A stretch of 64,000 bases of DNA from Phanerodontia chrysosporium (taxonomy: Eukaryota > Basidiomycota > Agaricomycetes > Polyporales > Phanerochaetaceae): the NCBI GenBank assembly GCA_001910725.1, contig MJGA01000018.1, positions 620,001 through 684,000 of the forward strand, in the 5' to 3' direction. Below the pieces are notes generated by a model. It saw nothing but the letters and a program-made list of their open reading frames with translations. It was not told where the DNA came from and ran no database searches. This document shows positions 1 through 8,879 of the stretch, piece by piece. The first letter of the stretch is position 1. Each line of letters starts with the position of its first letter. A program made the translations under genes and the position numbers.

Positions 1-475
1 CCCTCATTCACCCCGAAAACCCTCCGCGGATCGAGAAAGTGGTACGCACGAGGCTGCTCCCCTAGGACTGCGCTCACCCGAGTCCGCGCAGATCATGGGC
101 CCGAACATCGACGTGGGCGAAAAGCTGCAGCTGCTCGTCGGGAGCAACATTTGGAAGAAGAGCAAGCTGCTCGACGATGACGTTTCCGCCGCCGGTACGT
201 GCTCTACTTCATCCGTCTCCCTGGCGACGCGAGGCTCACCGCGTTGATTGTTCCTCGCACCCCCCTTCCCCGCGCCCCCGCGCTTCGTTGATACCCGCCG
301 GCGAGCAGACAAGGATCCCGCGAAGCGCGACCGCACGGGGTGTCTCATTACCGAGGTCGTCTTCCCCGGATTCCATTGGGAGGACCACAAGTACCTGAGC
401 AGGGCTGAGCTCGAGCGGCTCTGGAAGGGCAGGAGTGGCTGGGAGGAGTGGGCGCCGTTTGTCAAGAGTGAGTGA
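1..475 (+). CDS. DUF985/cupin-like protein, 3' part
   Basis: This is the 3' end of a gene whose start lies left of the window. Three exons can be joined: 1-41 (reading frame from base 3), 92-194 and 309-475, with GT-AG introns of 50 and 114 nt. The joined frame contains the stretches IMGPNIDVGEKLQLLVG, NIWKKSKLL, GCLITEVVFPGFHWEDH and LSRAELERLW. These match the small cupin-fold DUF985 (YML079W-like) family as I remember it. The family has a beta-barrel fold; its substrate is not established, so no reaction is assigned. The stop is taken at 473-475. A late alternative splice (GTGAGT at 468) would extend the protein but is less likely. The family assignment is firm and the function unknown. 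Confidence 0.75.
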
Positions 476-1580
476 ACATAGAGCTACGCTGCACACGTTA
501 CAGTGCTGCCGTGCCTGCCTTGGAGTTTCTTGCTAGGATCCCTTTTGGATTATTGGTTGTACCCCGTGCCTTACTCTTACGAATCACAAGAAAGCTTGGC
601 TGACAACGCTGCCTCCTCCCCGAACGTTCACGCGTTTGTTCGAGACCACTCGCAGCGTCCACATGGGCCCACGCTGACAATGTGCTGCACCATGTTGGCA
701 GCGCCCGGCTACAGTCCGCAACGCAGTGCCCGGTACCCTCAATCTCACTTTCATCCGGAGCCGAGAACCCTGAAGGCGCGGAGGGCGAACACTACAGCTG
801 CCGGATTCGGGCGACCGGAGGGTGCCGATCACACGGGCGCTCCGAGCGGAGGAACTGAGTCGCCCCGAAAAACCCATTTTCGTCCCGCTCATTTTCGCGA
901 CAACTGCGGGCCCACCGGGCTCTGCGCCAAGAGAGTCTTGCAAAGCAGCTCGCGGAGCCAATCCCACCTACGCGCTGCAACTCCATCGAGCGGCCGCGGG
1001 CTCTCTTTTGGCAGAAACCAGCAAGGAACGTCGAGGAACCCATGACGCAAGGGTGTGGTGGGTCAGCATAACGCGTGCACCACGCACACGCACGACGTAA
1101 GCCCTGCTCAGAATTTTTGCAGAGACATGCACACCCCCGTTCCTCGCGTTTCCAGTCCAGACCCGGACGGCAGGCCACGCGTACCCACCCGCACCGGCGT
1201 GCCTTTTGTCTCAGCGCTCAGCCGCAAGTCCATCCGTTGGGCTGCCGGGACCGAGGGTGCCCTGCGCTGCGCTGATTGGCCCGCGCTGCCTGTGCCGTCT
1301 CTGCAAGAGGCTCCAGGCCCTGGGCGTTTCCTTCCTCCGCCGCGCTGCCTGAATATTCGCGGCCCCAGCATCGTTTTTCGAGGGCAAGGCCTCTTCCCTC
1401 TGAGGTAATCATCGCGCTCCAAGGACGCGCCAGTGATTTGCGTGGATTTTCCGATCGCGTCGAGCCCGCGCGATCGCACCGAAATTATTCGGGTGTGCAC
1501 TTGGCGTCCGGGAGCTCTCTCCCAGCGCGCCGCCCCTTGTGGCGTGCGCGGCGCGCAGGCGCCGGGGGACTGCCGCCTCG
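476..1580. other. Intergenic region, no gene seen
   Basis: GC-rich spacer between the cupin-like gene and the expansin-like gene. Several long open frames exist on both strands, but none has a recognisable domain or splice pattern, and in GC-rich fungal DNA open frames of this length arise by chance. The right end is the promoter of the gene starting at 1764. Confidence 0.5.
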
Positions 1581-1584
1581 AGCG

Positions 1585-1592
1585 TATATATA
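1585..1592 (+). promoter_or_regulatory. TATA box of expansin-like gene
   Basis: TATATATA lies 172 bp upstream of the ATG at 1764, in otherwise GC-rich sequence. It is followed by a C/T-rich leader, as in highly expressed secreted-protein genes of filamentous fungi. Confidence 0.55.
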
Positions 1593-1763
1593 GTGCGTGC
1601 GGCGAGGTCAGGCAGTCCTCAGTCTGCACGTTCCAGTCAACGGTCGCAGCACCCCCCAGGCACCCCGGTCCCCTCTCGCAGCCCACCCGCTTCTCGCGCC
1701 CCCCCACTCGCTCGCAGCAGCCCGCACCCACAGCCTACGCTCACAGTCTTTACACTTTCGAGT

Positions 1764-2291
1764 ATGTTCGCCAAGTTCCTCGCTGTCGCTACCCTCGCCC
1801 TTGCGGCGTCTGCTGCCTCCATCCCCGAGAAGCGCTCTGCGAAGATCGCCGGGACCCACAACGGTGACGGTACGTCCAGGCCTATGTGTTTTTCGTGAAG
1901 CTACGATGCTGACAGGAGCTGCCGCAGGTACCTACTACGCCACCGGCCTCGGTGCCTGCGGCATCACCAACGTCGACACGGACCACATCGCGGCCGCGTC
2001 GCACGTGCTGTTCGACAGCTTCCCCGGCTACAAGGGCGGCAACCCGAACGCGAACCCCATCTGCGGCCGCAAGGCGACTGCCAAGTGTGAGTGCCCCCCA
2101 TCTCAATCTCTCTGGGCGCGCGAAAGGCTGACGGCGCCACCGCAGACAACGGCAAGCAGGTCACCGTGACGATCACGGACCGCTGCGAGGCGTGCAAGGA
2201 GTGGGACCTCGACTTCTCGCCCTCTGCGTTCTCGAAGCTCGCGGACCAGAGCGTCGGCCGCCTGCACGGCGTTACCTGGCACTTCGACTGA
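1764..2291 (+). CDS. Secreted expansin-like (RlpA-like double-psi beta-barrel) protein
   Basis: Three exons (1764-1869, 1928-2086, 2146-2291) encode 136 aa. Residues 1-18 form a signal peptide (MFAKFLAVATLALAAS) followed by a KR that may be a processing site. The mature part is a single double-psi beta-barrel domain with GLGACGIT, NPICGRK, VTVTITDRCEAC and the closing VGRLHGVTWHF. These are the marks of fungal RlpA-like/barwin-like proteins (loosenin, papain-inhibitor-like). The conserved cysteines and the DRC motif are present, and the length is usual for the family. Family members loosen or bind cell-wall polysaccharide without a proven hydrolytic activity; some inhibit proteases. The secreted location is inferred from the signal peptide. 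A paralogue with the same domain lies at 42997. Confidence 0.88.
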
Positions 2292-3198
2292 GAGTGCGCG
2301 CCCCGCGCTCGCTCTCCCCTGCCGCCGCCCACGCCCGTGGCGGCCGCCTGCACCCTACGCTCATAGACCACGCGCGTCCGCGACGCCTCACCTCGGATAC
2401 GGCCCCCTAACTTATTTTCGACGCGGTGATCCACCCTCCGCGATGCCCAAAAATGCACGCCCCCTCCCACCTACGACAACAGACGCCCCTCCCCTCGCGG
2501 GCCCACCTGCACCACCCTCGACGCCTGTGGCGTTCCCCGACTAGCACCCGGCGCGCGCGTGCGCGTTGCCCATCCGGTGCCTCTAGACGACGTCGGGGCT
2601 AGGAGGACACGGTCTCGGCCCGCGACAACTCCCTGCGCCTTCTGGAGCGCGGGGTCTACCTTTTGTAATGTTGCTCTATATCGCTTGTAGCTCTAGACGT
2701 TGTTTTGTTGTAGTACCTTTTTTGCGCTGCACGCGCAACCGCGCGTGCGCAGTTGTACTTTTGTCGCTCCTTGTTTGCTGTTTGTTGTAGATGTCGGTCG
2801 CGTTCGTCGTGCCTTCTTGCCGAGGGAAATACAAAAACCAGAGCAGCCTGCTCTTGCTGGAACATCGGTTGTGTGTCGTGTGCGGTAATTGGGCTCGTGT
2901 CATGAAGGGTACGCTCGCTGGGGCTGGGATGCACGCTTTGGCTAGAGAGCTAGCCCACTACCTTCCTGCAGCAATAGCCCCCACCGCTGCGTCAAAGCGT
3001 AGCGCCGCAGGAGCCGACGGCAGCACGCTCGCGAACACCAGAGGAAAACACACCCACGAGCCCGGTGGAATCTGAACCTGGCAGGTCATCATTCAGTGAG
3101 GCGTCTTCCAATGAAGTGTCGTTGTTCTAGGGTGTTCCGTCTCTGCAGCGCAAATGGTGACGGTCCACCAAAACAGTTCGGGTTTACGAGGTTCACGG
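2292..3198. other. Intergenic region, no gene seen
   Basis: 3' flank of the expansin-like gene and spacer up to the CACTA insertion. Short open frames only. The T-rich stretch around 2660-2780 could hold the transcript end, but no specific signal is clear. Confidence 0.45.
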
Positions 3199-3201
3199 AA
3201 T

Positions 3202-3239
3202 CACTGGTGGGTTCAGAACCCTCAAATTTCGCCCGACCG
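3202..3239 (+). repeat. Left terminal inverted repeat of the CACTA element
   Basis: Begins CACTGGTGGGTTCAGAAC. It pairs with 7858-7895 (30/38 identical), and is preceded by the target duplication AAT. Confidence 0.85.
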
Positions 3240-3380
3240 TCCGAGGAATTTTGCAGATTCGCCCGGAGACCGGGCTACACATGGTGAAAGGGGGAAAACG
3301 GGGCATATTTACCAGACTGTCCAAACGTAGTAGTACGGACAAAACAAGCACACTTTCGGGCGAAAACTCGCAGATGCAAT

Positions 3381-6077
3381 TCAAGGGTCTGCGTCGTCTG
3401 CGGAAATTACATGGGTAGATAGCAGGCTACGGTCGACAATGGCCCACATTGCACGGCCGTGCCGCGGAACCTGTACACACCCTACAAGGTATTGCACACA
3501 TGATAAATCGTATGTCTGCCATGTCCCCATGCCTTCGTAGAGTTTCATACCGAGTGGACCGTCGATGTCCGCTTTGCAGGAATGTATGTCGGCGAGAAGC
3601 AGAGCGGTGGGCTCCGGAAGGTCGAGATCGGGTGATGCTGGGAGATGCAAGACGACAAGGTGCTTGAGTTGACCATAATAGGTCACACGCTTGAGGTCCT
3701 CGCGTGCACGCCGATGTCGTGCATTCCGATCCACGAAGACATCATACTACGGTCATCATGTCAGCTTGCGTACATAGTTATACACCAAAGTTGACTTACG
3801 CGGACCCATGTCGCATCTCGGCAATCCTCCGTGACCGGGACGAGGCTTGTTGCGTTGATCGTATCGCCGTCGTCGGTCTGCCGCAGCTTGCCAAAGAGCT
3901 CGATGCTCGTGCTTGACACGAGTTGACATGCCCGCACTAGGCCGCATGAGTACCGGGTGTTCAGGTGCACAGCAATGCGCCTCAGAAGTGCAGCATTGAC
4001 TTCTGTCCCGTGGGGGAGCCGTGGCGGGAGGAGGGCAATATCAGGATCTGTTGAACTGGGGTCAATAGGCCGCACTCCTAGTAACCAAGACAGAGACCTA
4101 CATGAGAGCGGCAGCGTGTACTCCCCGTGCAAGGGGCGGTCTCGAGGTCTGCGCAAGGCAAGAACCTCGGTCATCCGGTACTGAAGGCCAAGCTGCACGA
4201 GACGGGCGGTCTTCATGACGTATATGTCGAGGCTGCTGTATGGGAACCGGCGGTTCTTGATGTGCCGCTGCAACAGGCCGCAATAGCGCTCCATCGGGAA
4301 CGCCCAATAGGCCCATACCGGTCCCGTCAACTCGATGCTGTCTGCAATATGGAGGATTGCGTGCAGCGTGAGCAAGCAGACGGAAAGCCGCTCCGCGTCG
4401 TACTGATAAGAATATCTACGATACCGGTCAGCTTGTGCAACACTCAGCAGAATACAAGACTTACTTCTCATAATCCGCAACCCAAGCGCCGAAACCTTTG
4501 CGCAGCTCCTCGAGGTCCGCAGAGCTTGCCTCGAACTGGAGGCAGATGTTGAGTAGCCAGGCAAGTTCGAGGAAATGCTTGTAGTATTTCGCATTCCTGA
4601 ACTTCCCATGCAAGAGCGCAGGGGTGAGCTGAAGTGTCCAAACCGACCACATGTCCGCCGTGTACTGGTTGCGTTGCGCTGGTTCCGAAATGTCACCGAG
4701 GCGTGGACCGAAAGCTGACGGGATAGTCGAGCCAGACGCAGTCGTCGCCTTGCCGATTTCTGACCACGTGCTCGGCTCGAGTTGGTATGTCTCTTGACCT
4801 TCGCCGAGGTCTTTGAAGTCACCTATCCAAAGAGATATTAGATTAGGTACAACGTTCTCCCAGATTTCATGCATGAAGTCATAGGGATAGGAGATTGGAA
4901 AGGAGAGGGAGCTAAGACAGCTCAGGATGGAGACTCCCTTAATTCCGTAGTCCTTTGCTGTCACGGATGTGATGGCACAGCCCTGTTTTTCGCTGATTTC
5001 TGGCTATTTTCCTCGATTAATCCAACGAGCGAGCAGCCCTCGCGCCGTCCGGAGTCCTAGCCGCCCACACTCAGTGCCCGGCCACCTAGCGCCAGCACCC
5101 TGATGGCGCATCACCCCTAGACGCCAGCGCATCCCGCTGCGCGCTCAGACACTGCCCGGATCACCGGTCTGCTCTGCAACCGGTCCCCCGGATCACCGAG
5201 GAGGCACTGTCATTCCTGATGACTCCCCTCGCCGAGACACGCCGAGCTGATCAGCCTGATGACACAGCCTCGGCCTGACGCAGCCTCGAGACACTGCCAG
5301 CTGACACAGCCTCGTGACATAGCCCCCGCACAGCCTCGCCGCGCAGCCCGCGTCGCAGCCTCGCTGGCTATGCCAAGCACTGCCCATCAGCTTAGGTAAT
5401 CGTATAGCCTGCCCTAAAGGACCTGTAGTATATAAGGGTAGCTCCCCTCGCTCCTGTCCGTCATCTCGACCTCTTGGTCAATACGGACAGGTAAGCCCAT
5501 TGTTTGTACAGTAGTCACTAGTGCTAATACACCTTGGTCAATACGGACAGTTGCGCAAGTTAGTTCGTCGCCGCGTGGTTCGCTCCGCTGCGCCCAGTCG
5601 TCGTCGTCCCCATCCGTCCTCCCTCGTGTAGCGTTGAGCCCTAGCTCCGCGACAGGCTTCGACTGTGACCTGAATTGCAAGATGAAGTCACTGAGAAGGT
5701 GTGTGGATTCTAAAGCTTACCTGACTTGATCCTAATCGTGCTCCTTCATCGAGTCTTGCGGGTCCCTGATCGCTTGCAAGAGCATGCAAATCTCCGGAGT
5801 CTCGGTGCTCTGCATCAATGCCATGATCAAGTACGGCATCCCGCGACGTGCAGGCACCTCCGGTGCCACTGCCCTGAGCCGTGAAGAAGGAAGTCGGGTC
5901 CTCAAAGGAGTTTGCACTCGAAGGGTCGACAACCGCATGAATGCGAGCACAGTACGTTAAAGCAGTTGTCTGAATGAGCGGGGCAGTTGGAACTGACGCA
6001 CTCTTGGTATGCCGCCAGCGTGTAGAGGGGACCACCATGCGATTGCAGCATGGGCAGAGGACGAGGTCGACAGGCAT
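3381..6077 (-). pseudogene. tnp2: Tnp2-type CACTA transposase, N- and C-terminal parts with central region lost
   Basis: The C-terminal part is well preserved in three exons: from about 4964 to 4465, 4415-3800 and 3746-3381, with clean GT-AG introns and continuous frame. It reads GIKGVSILSCLSSLSFP, YDFMHEIWENVVPNL, SGSTIPSAFGP, HILHIADSIE-like LHAILHIADSIE, PVWAYWAFPMERYCG and DRNARHRRARED, the usual order in basidiomycete Tnp2. A separate N-terminal exon at 6077-5721 begins MPVDLVLCPCCNRMV with a Cys-rich finger (CPCC..RWRH) typical of Tnp2 starts, and ends at a good GTAAGC donor. The roughly 500-700 residues expected between them, including most of the DDE-type catalytic domain, are absent. 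About 720 bp of unrelated sequence (4965-5690) lies there instead. I infer a deletion or replacement derivative that cannot make active transposase. Confidence 0.82.
4965..5690. other. Foreign spacer replacing the Tnp2 core; contains direct repeats and a TATA-like box
   Basis: This segment separates the two Tnp2 parts. It has a run of degenerate copies of GACACAGCCTCG / CGCAGCCTCG between about 5250 and 5365, a TATATAAG at about 5431, and an exact 18-bp direct repeat CTTGGTCAATACGGACAG at 5473-5490 and 5533-5550, exactly 60 bp apart. The composition and a promoter-like box would suit a solo LTR or other nested insertion, but I could not find matching TG...CA ends with a target duplication, so the class is left open. 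Confidence 0.45.
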
Positions 6078-6355
6078 AATATGCACAGAAGTACAGATGT
6101 GAGTGTCGTCAGCGTTGGCGTGGTGAAGTCCAGGACTTGACGAGCACGGAATACACATTAGCTCGGCATGGCAGGCGGTCTCGACACAGACCGCCGTGTT
6201 TCACTTACCGTCACATTGGCGTCACCGATGCCCTGCTGACGCGTCCCTGTATTGCCCGTCGGGCAAATTCAACGCGTCAACAGTTCACAACAACGCGGTT
6301 ATCTGTTGAATGCGAATCAACAGCAAGTCACGCACACCAGACCAAGTCTGAGATG

Positions 6356-6383
6356 CTATAAGTACTCGGAAATCTATAAGTAC
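6356..6383 (+). promoter_or_regulatory. Duplicated TATA-like box of the CACTA companion gene
   Basis: CTATAAGTAC occurs twice (6356-6365 and 6374-6383), about 80-105 bp upstream of the ATG at 6462, in the divergent intergenic region of the transposon. Confidence 0.4.
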
Positions 6384-6461
6384 GTCGCCTGTTGCCTCCC
6401 CCATTTCCTCATCGCAGCCTCACTGTGATTCCCCTCCTCCAGCACATTCTCCTCAAATACC

Positions 6462-7445
6462 ATGCCTCCCCGCTGCTCAAACACTCAAGACAGGCGCCGC
6501 GTCCAAGCCGCTGTCAATACCGGCAACGGATCTGCTGCCAGTGCCACCAACACTACCAACACCGCGACTCAGGCTCAGACTGTGCCGTCCACCATGTCCG
6601 ATGACCACCTTGTCGCCGAACAGACTGACACATCAACCCCCCCAGCCATGCGCATCGACACAACTCGTGCACCTACCCCTGCTGTCGACCCTTCGATTAT
6701 TCCCTGTGCCCCTTCCACTGTCGACCTCGCTGGCATTTTGGAGCAAATGCACAGGATGCAAGGTTAGTGGGCCTGCTGGTCTGCATCCTCCTCTTATACT
6801 CACTAACTTCGCTTGCAGAGCAACTCGACCGCTATCAAGGTGGGCAAGGTGCCCCTGGTACATCCCTCGAATCTGTCGCCACCACCACCTCCACCACGGC
6901 TGCGCAACAGGGAACCTCTGCCCGTGCCATGCAAGCTCACGAGAACGTCTCCGAAGGAAGTATCCCGAAGCCCAAGGGCTGTGCCGGAGGTGGCAAGAAG
7001 GGCTTCCATCTCCAGGAGGAGATGGGGCTTGCAGGCAATGAAGATGGCGACAGGATGTATAACATGATTCTGGTGAGTAGCACCCCGTCTTGCTTATTCT
7101 CGTACTGACCGATCAATTGTTATAGTCTACCATCCGGGAGCTGGCTTATGCCGCCCGCGTCGACCTCTCGCGTCCCTACCCTGATGTCCCTGCCGAGGAC
7201 CTGTCCAGGATCTTCTCCATGGTGCGTATGCTGTCTGCATCATGGTTCCTCTGTCAAGCTCAGACACAGCCTTCAAACAGGCGAGGAAAATGCACCCTTT
7301 CTTGTCGCGTTTCCAAAATGATTGGGCGACGGCGGCGATCTTGAAGCAATACATAAGCAGCTCCCGGTGCTATGGTAAGCGCAAGGGCTACTTCTCGTGC
7401 AGCGCGGAGGCTGGAGGACCCTGCCGCCGTCTCGATGACATGTGA
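6462..7445 (+). CDS. CACTA companion protein (basidiomycete transposon-associated, function unknown)
   Basis: Four exons (6462-6762, 6819-7072, 7126-7221, 7281-7445) join in frame to 271 aa. The N-terminal 150 residues are Ser/Thr/Ala/Pro-rich and low in structure. The C-terminal third has the conserved block IPKPKG, QEEMGL, a helix with YAARVDLSRPYPDVPAED and HPFLSRFQNDWATAAILKQY. I recognise this block from many short basidiomycete proteins found next to Tnp2-type transposases. By analogy with the second protein of plant CACTA elements (TNPA) it could bind the subterminal TTCGCCCG repeats, but that is inference. All splice sites are intact and the frame is open, so unlike Tnp2 this gene looks functional. 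It is transcribed divergently from Tnp2. Confidence 0.72.
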
Positions 7446-7857
7446 AGTGCCCTGCTGACTTATAAAGACATGTAAATGATTATTTCTTTCTTTATTTCTA
7501 TTCTATCTACACTACTGTACCATGTAACTGTAACCTATAAGCTTCAAATATGTCTTGGAAACCATGTGGAAATAGCCCGAAATATACCAGAAATTGAATC
7601 GTTGTATTTGTACCATGCTATCTTACCCCGCGTGCCTCCACTAAGATTCTACAGGTTATCGAGGTTATTTCTCATGATCGCTGTTTTGCCCGGATATCGT
7701 GCTAACTCCCTAGCCTGCTTTAACCTGATGAATGCGTCGGTCGAAACCTTTCATGTACGAGGCTATTTTTGCCTCCACACTTTCGCCCGGTAAACAGTTT
7801 ACGGACACCGGCAAACAGCCGCTTTCCACGCGTTCGCCAGGTCAAAACTGTCGGTCT

Positions 7858-7895
7858 CGGTCTGGCGAAATTCGCGAGTTCTGGACCGCACAGTG
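7858..7895 (-). repeat. Right terminal inverted repeat of the CACTA element
   Basis: Read on the minus strand it begins CACTGTGCGGTCCAGAAC and matches the left end at 30/38 positions. It is followed by the second AAT. Confidence 0.85.
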
Positions 7896-7934
7896 AATAC
7901 AAAATGGCTTTCAGCAGGGGGAAAAAGGATGTTT

Positions 7935-8027
7935 TGACGAGAGTGGGATTCGAACCCACGCCATTTCTGACTAGTAAATCCAACAAGGACCTGAAACTAG
8001 CGCCTTAGACCACTCGGCCATCTCGCC
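7935..8027 (-). tRNA. tRNA-Leu(CAG), intron-containing
   Basis: On the minus strand the gene starts GGCGAGATGGCCGAGTGGTC. The 7-bp acceptor stem GGCGAGA pairs with TCTCGTC (one G-U), and the T arm is GTGGG-TTCGAAT-CCCAC with discriminator A. The anticodon stem CTAGT pairs with ACTAG only after removing a 13-nt intron that follows the purine 3' of the anticodon, the canonical position. The loop is then TTCAGGT, anticodon CAG, so the gene decodes CUG leucine. A long variable arm fits tRNA-Leu. A T5 run just past the 3' end (complement of 7922-7926) is the probable Pol III terminator. The CACTA element ends 37 bp from the 3' end. Confidence 0.9.
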
Positions 8028-8035
8028 TTGATTTG

Positions 8036-8671
8036 TGTTCAAGAATTACTGGTCAGGTCGACGCTGGTCAACTATCACAAAAATGCGCTGCCCTAGCACC
8101 TATACACCAAACCAATCAGCAATACTCACTGGCAAAGGTTTACTTGGACTACAAAAGGTGTAGCCAAGCTTGAAGACGAGGTATAGAGACTAGAGAGGTG
8201 AGATGCGATGAGATTGAAGCTGGGGAGGCACCCCCAGCCCTCAGGGTTTATATACATGTGCACCAGGTCCCCAGGGACCAGTGTTCAGGGTCCTAGCTAC
8301 CTAATACCTACTACGCTATTGGCTAGTGCCCTACAGGCATTTCTACATTCTCCTACACGTTCCTAAATGTTCCTACGATGTCCCGGAAACCTCCAGAACG
8401 TTCCAGCACTGTCCGGACCTGTTCAGAGACCCCCAGGACTTTCTAGTCCATTCTGGAGTGTCTCGGCGCTTCCAGACCCTTGCCTGCTTCTAGACCTTTG
8501 ACCATGTGACCCTGGGATACCGCACGTGTGCGCATCACGTGACCGCCGTATCACGTGACCAGCCCTGAGCCTAGGGCTGTCACTCCAGCGCTTCTGCATG
8601 TCACAGTTCGGAGTAATCGCTTCTGTCACCGGCTGCCCCTAACCCTAAGGGTTGAGACAAAAAACTGTGAC
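8036..8671 (-). mobile_element. Probable solo LTR next to the tRNA gene
   Basis: On the minus strand the segment starts TGTCACAG and ends TTGAACA, giving TGT...ACA ends. It contains a TATATAAA box (complement of about 8246-8253) placed as in an LTR promoter. Its 3' end lies 8 bp upstream of the tRNA 5' end, a place favoured by Ty3-type integration. No 5-bp target duplication is visible (flanks ATTTG and TCAAC) and no second copy lies in the window, so it is a candidate only. The sequence is unrelated to the 425-bp LTR at 25650 and 34551. Confidence 0.45.
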
Positions 8672-8879
8672 ATCAACCGAGGGCACCAACACCCAGTGCT
8701 CCTGCAAAATGTCCAGATTTCAATCGATCTACACGACGACTAGCACAGTCTCATCGGTGTACATGAGACCTCTCTATTCAAATTGCATCTAAATGACGTT
8801 GCAATTCCTGCTTCGCCTCGTGGAGTCGAAGTCAAACGGAGATGTACATGAGAACAATCATTCAAACGTTTCGTCATGT

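Larger units (their letters stand above)
3202..7895. mobile_element. CACTA (EnSpm-like) DNA transposon, 4.7 kb, internally rearranged
   Basis: The two ends are inverted repeats beginning CACTG. Bases 3202-3239 match the reverse complement of 7858-7895 at 30 of 38 positions without gaps. The flanking trinucleotide AAT occurs at 3199-3201 and 7896-7898, the 3-bp target duplication expected for CACTA elements. The motif TTCGCCCG recurs near the ends (3228, 3258, inverted at 3357, and 7782), like transposase-binding subterminal repeats. Inside are a broken Tnp2 transposase on the minus strand and an intact companion gene on the plus strand, transcribed divergently from about 6.1-6.4 kb. The central catalytic part of Tnp2 is missing, so this copy is probably non-autonomous. 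Confidence 0.88.

Noticed and set aside
4080..4110. Possible 24-nt intron in the Tnp2 C-terminal exon
   Set aside because: Too short, and the exon is already open and in frame with correct length between its two flanking introns.
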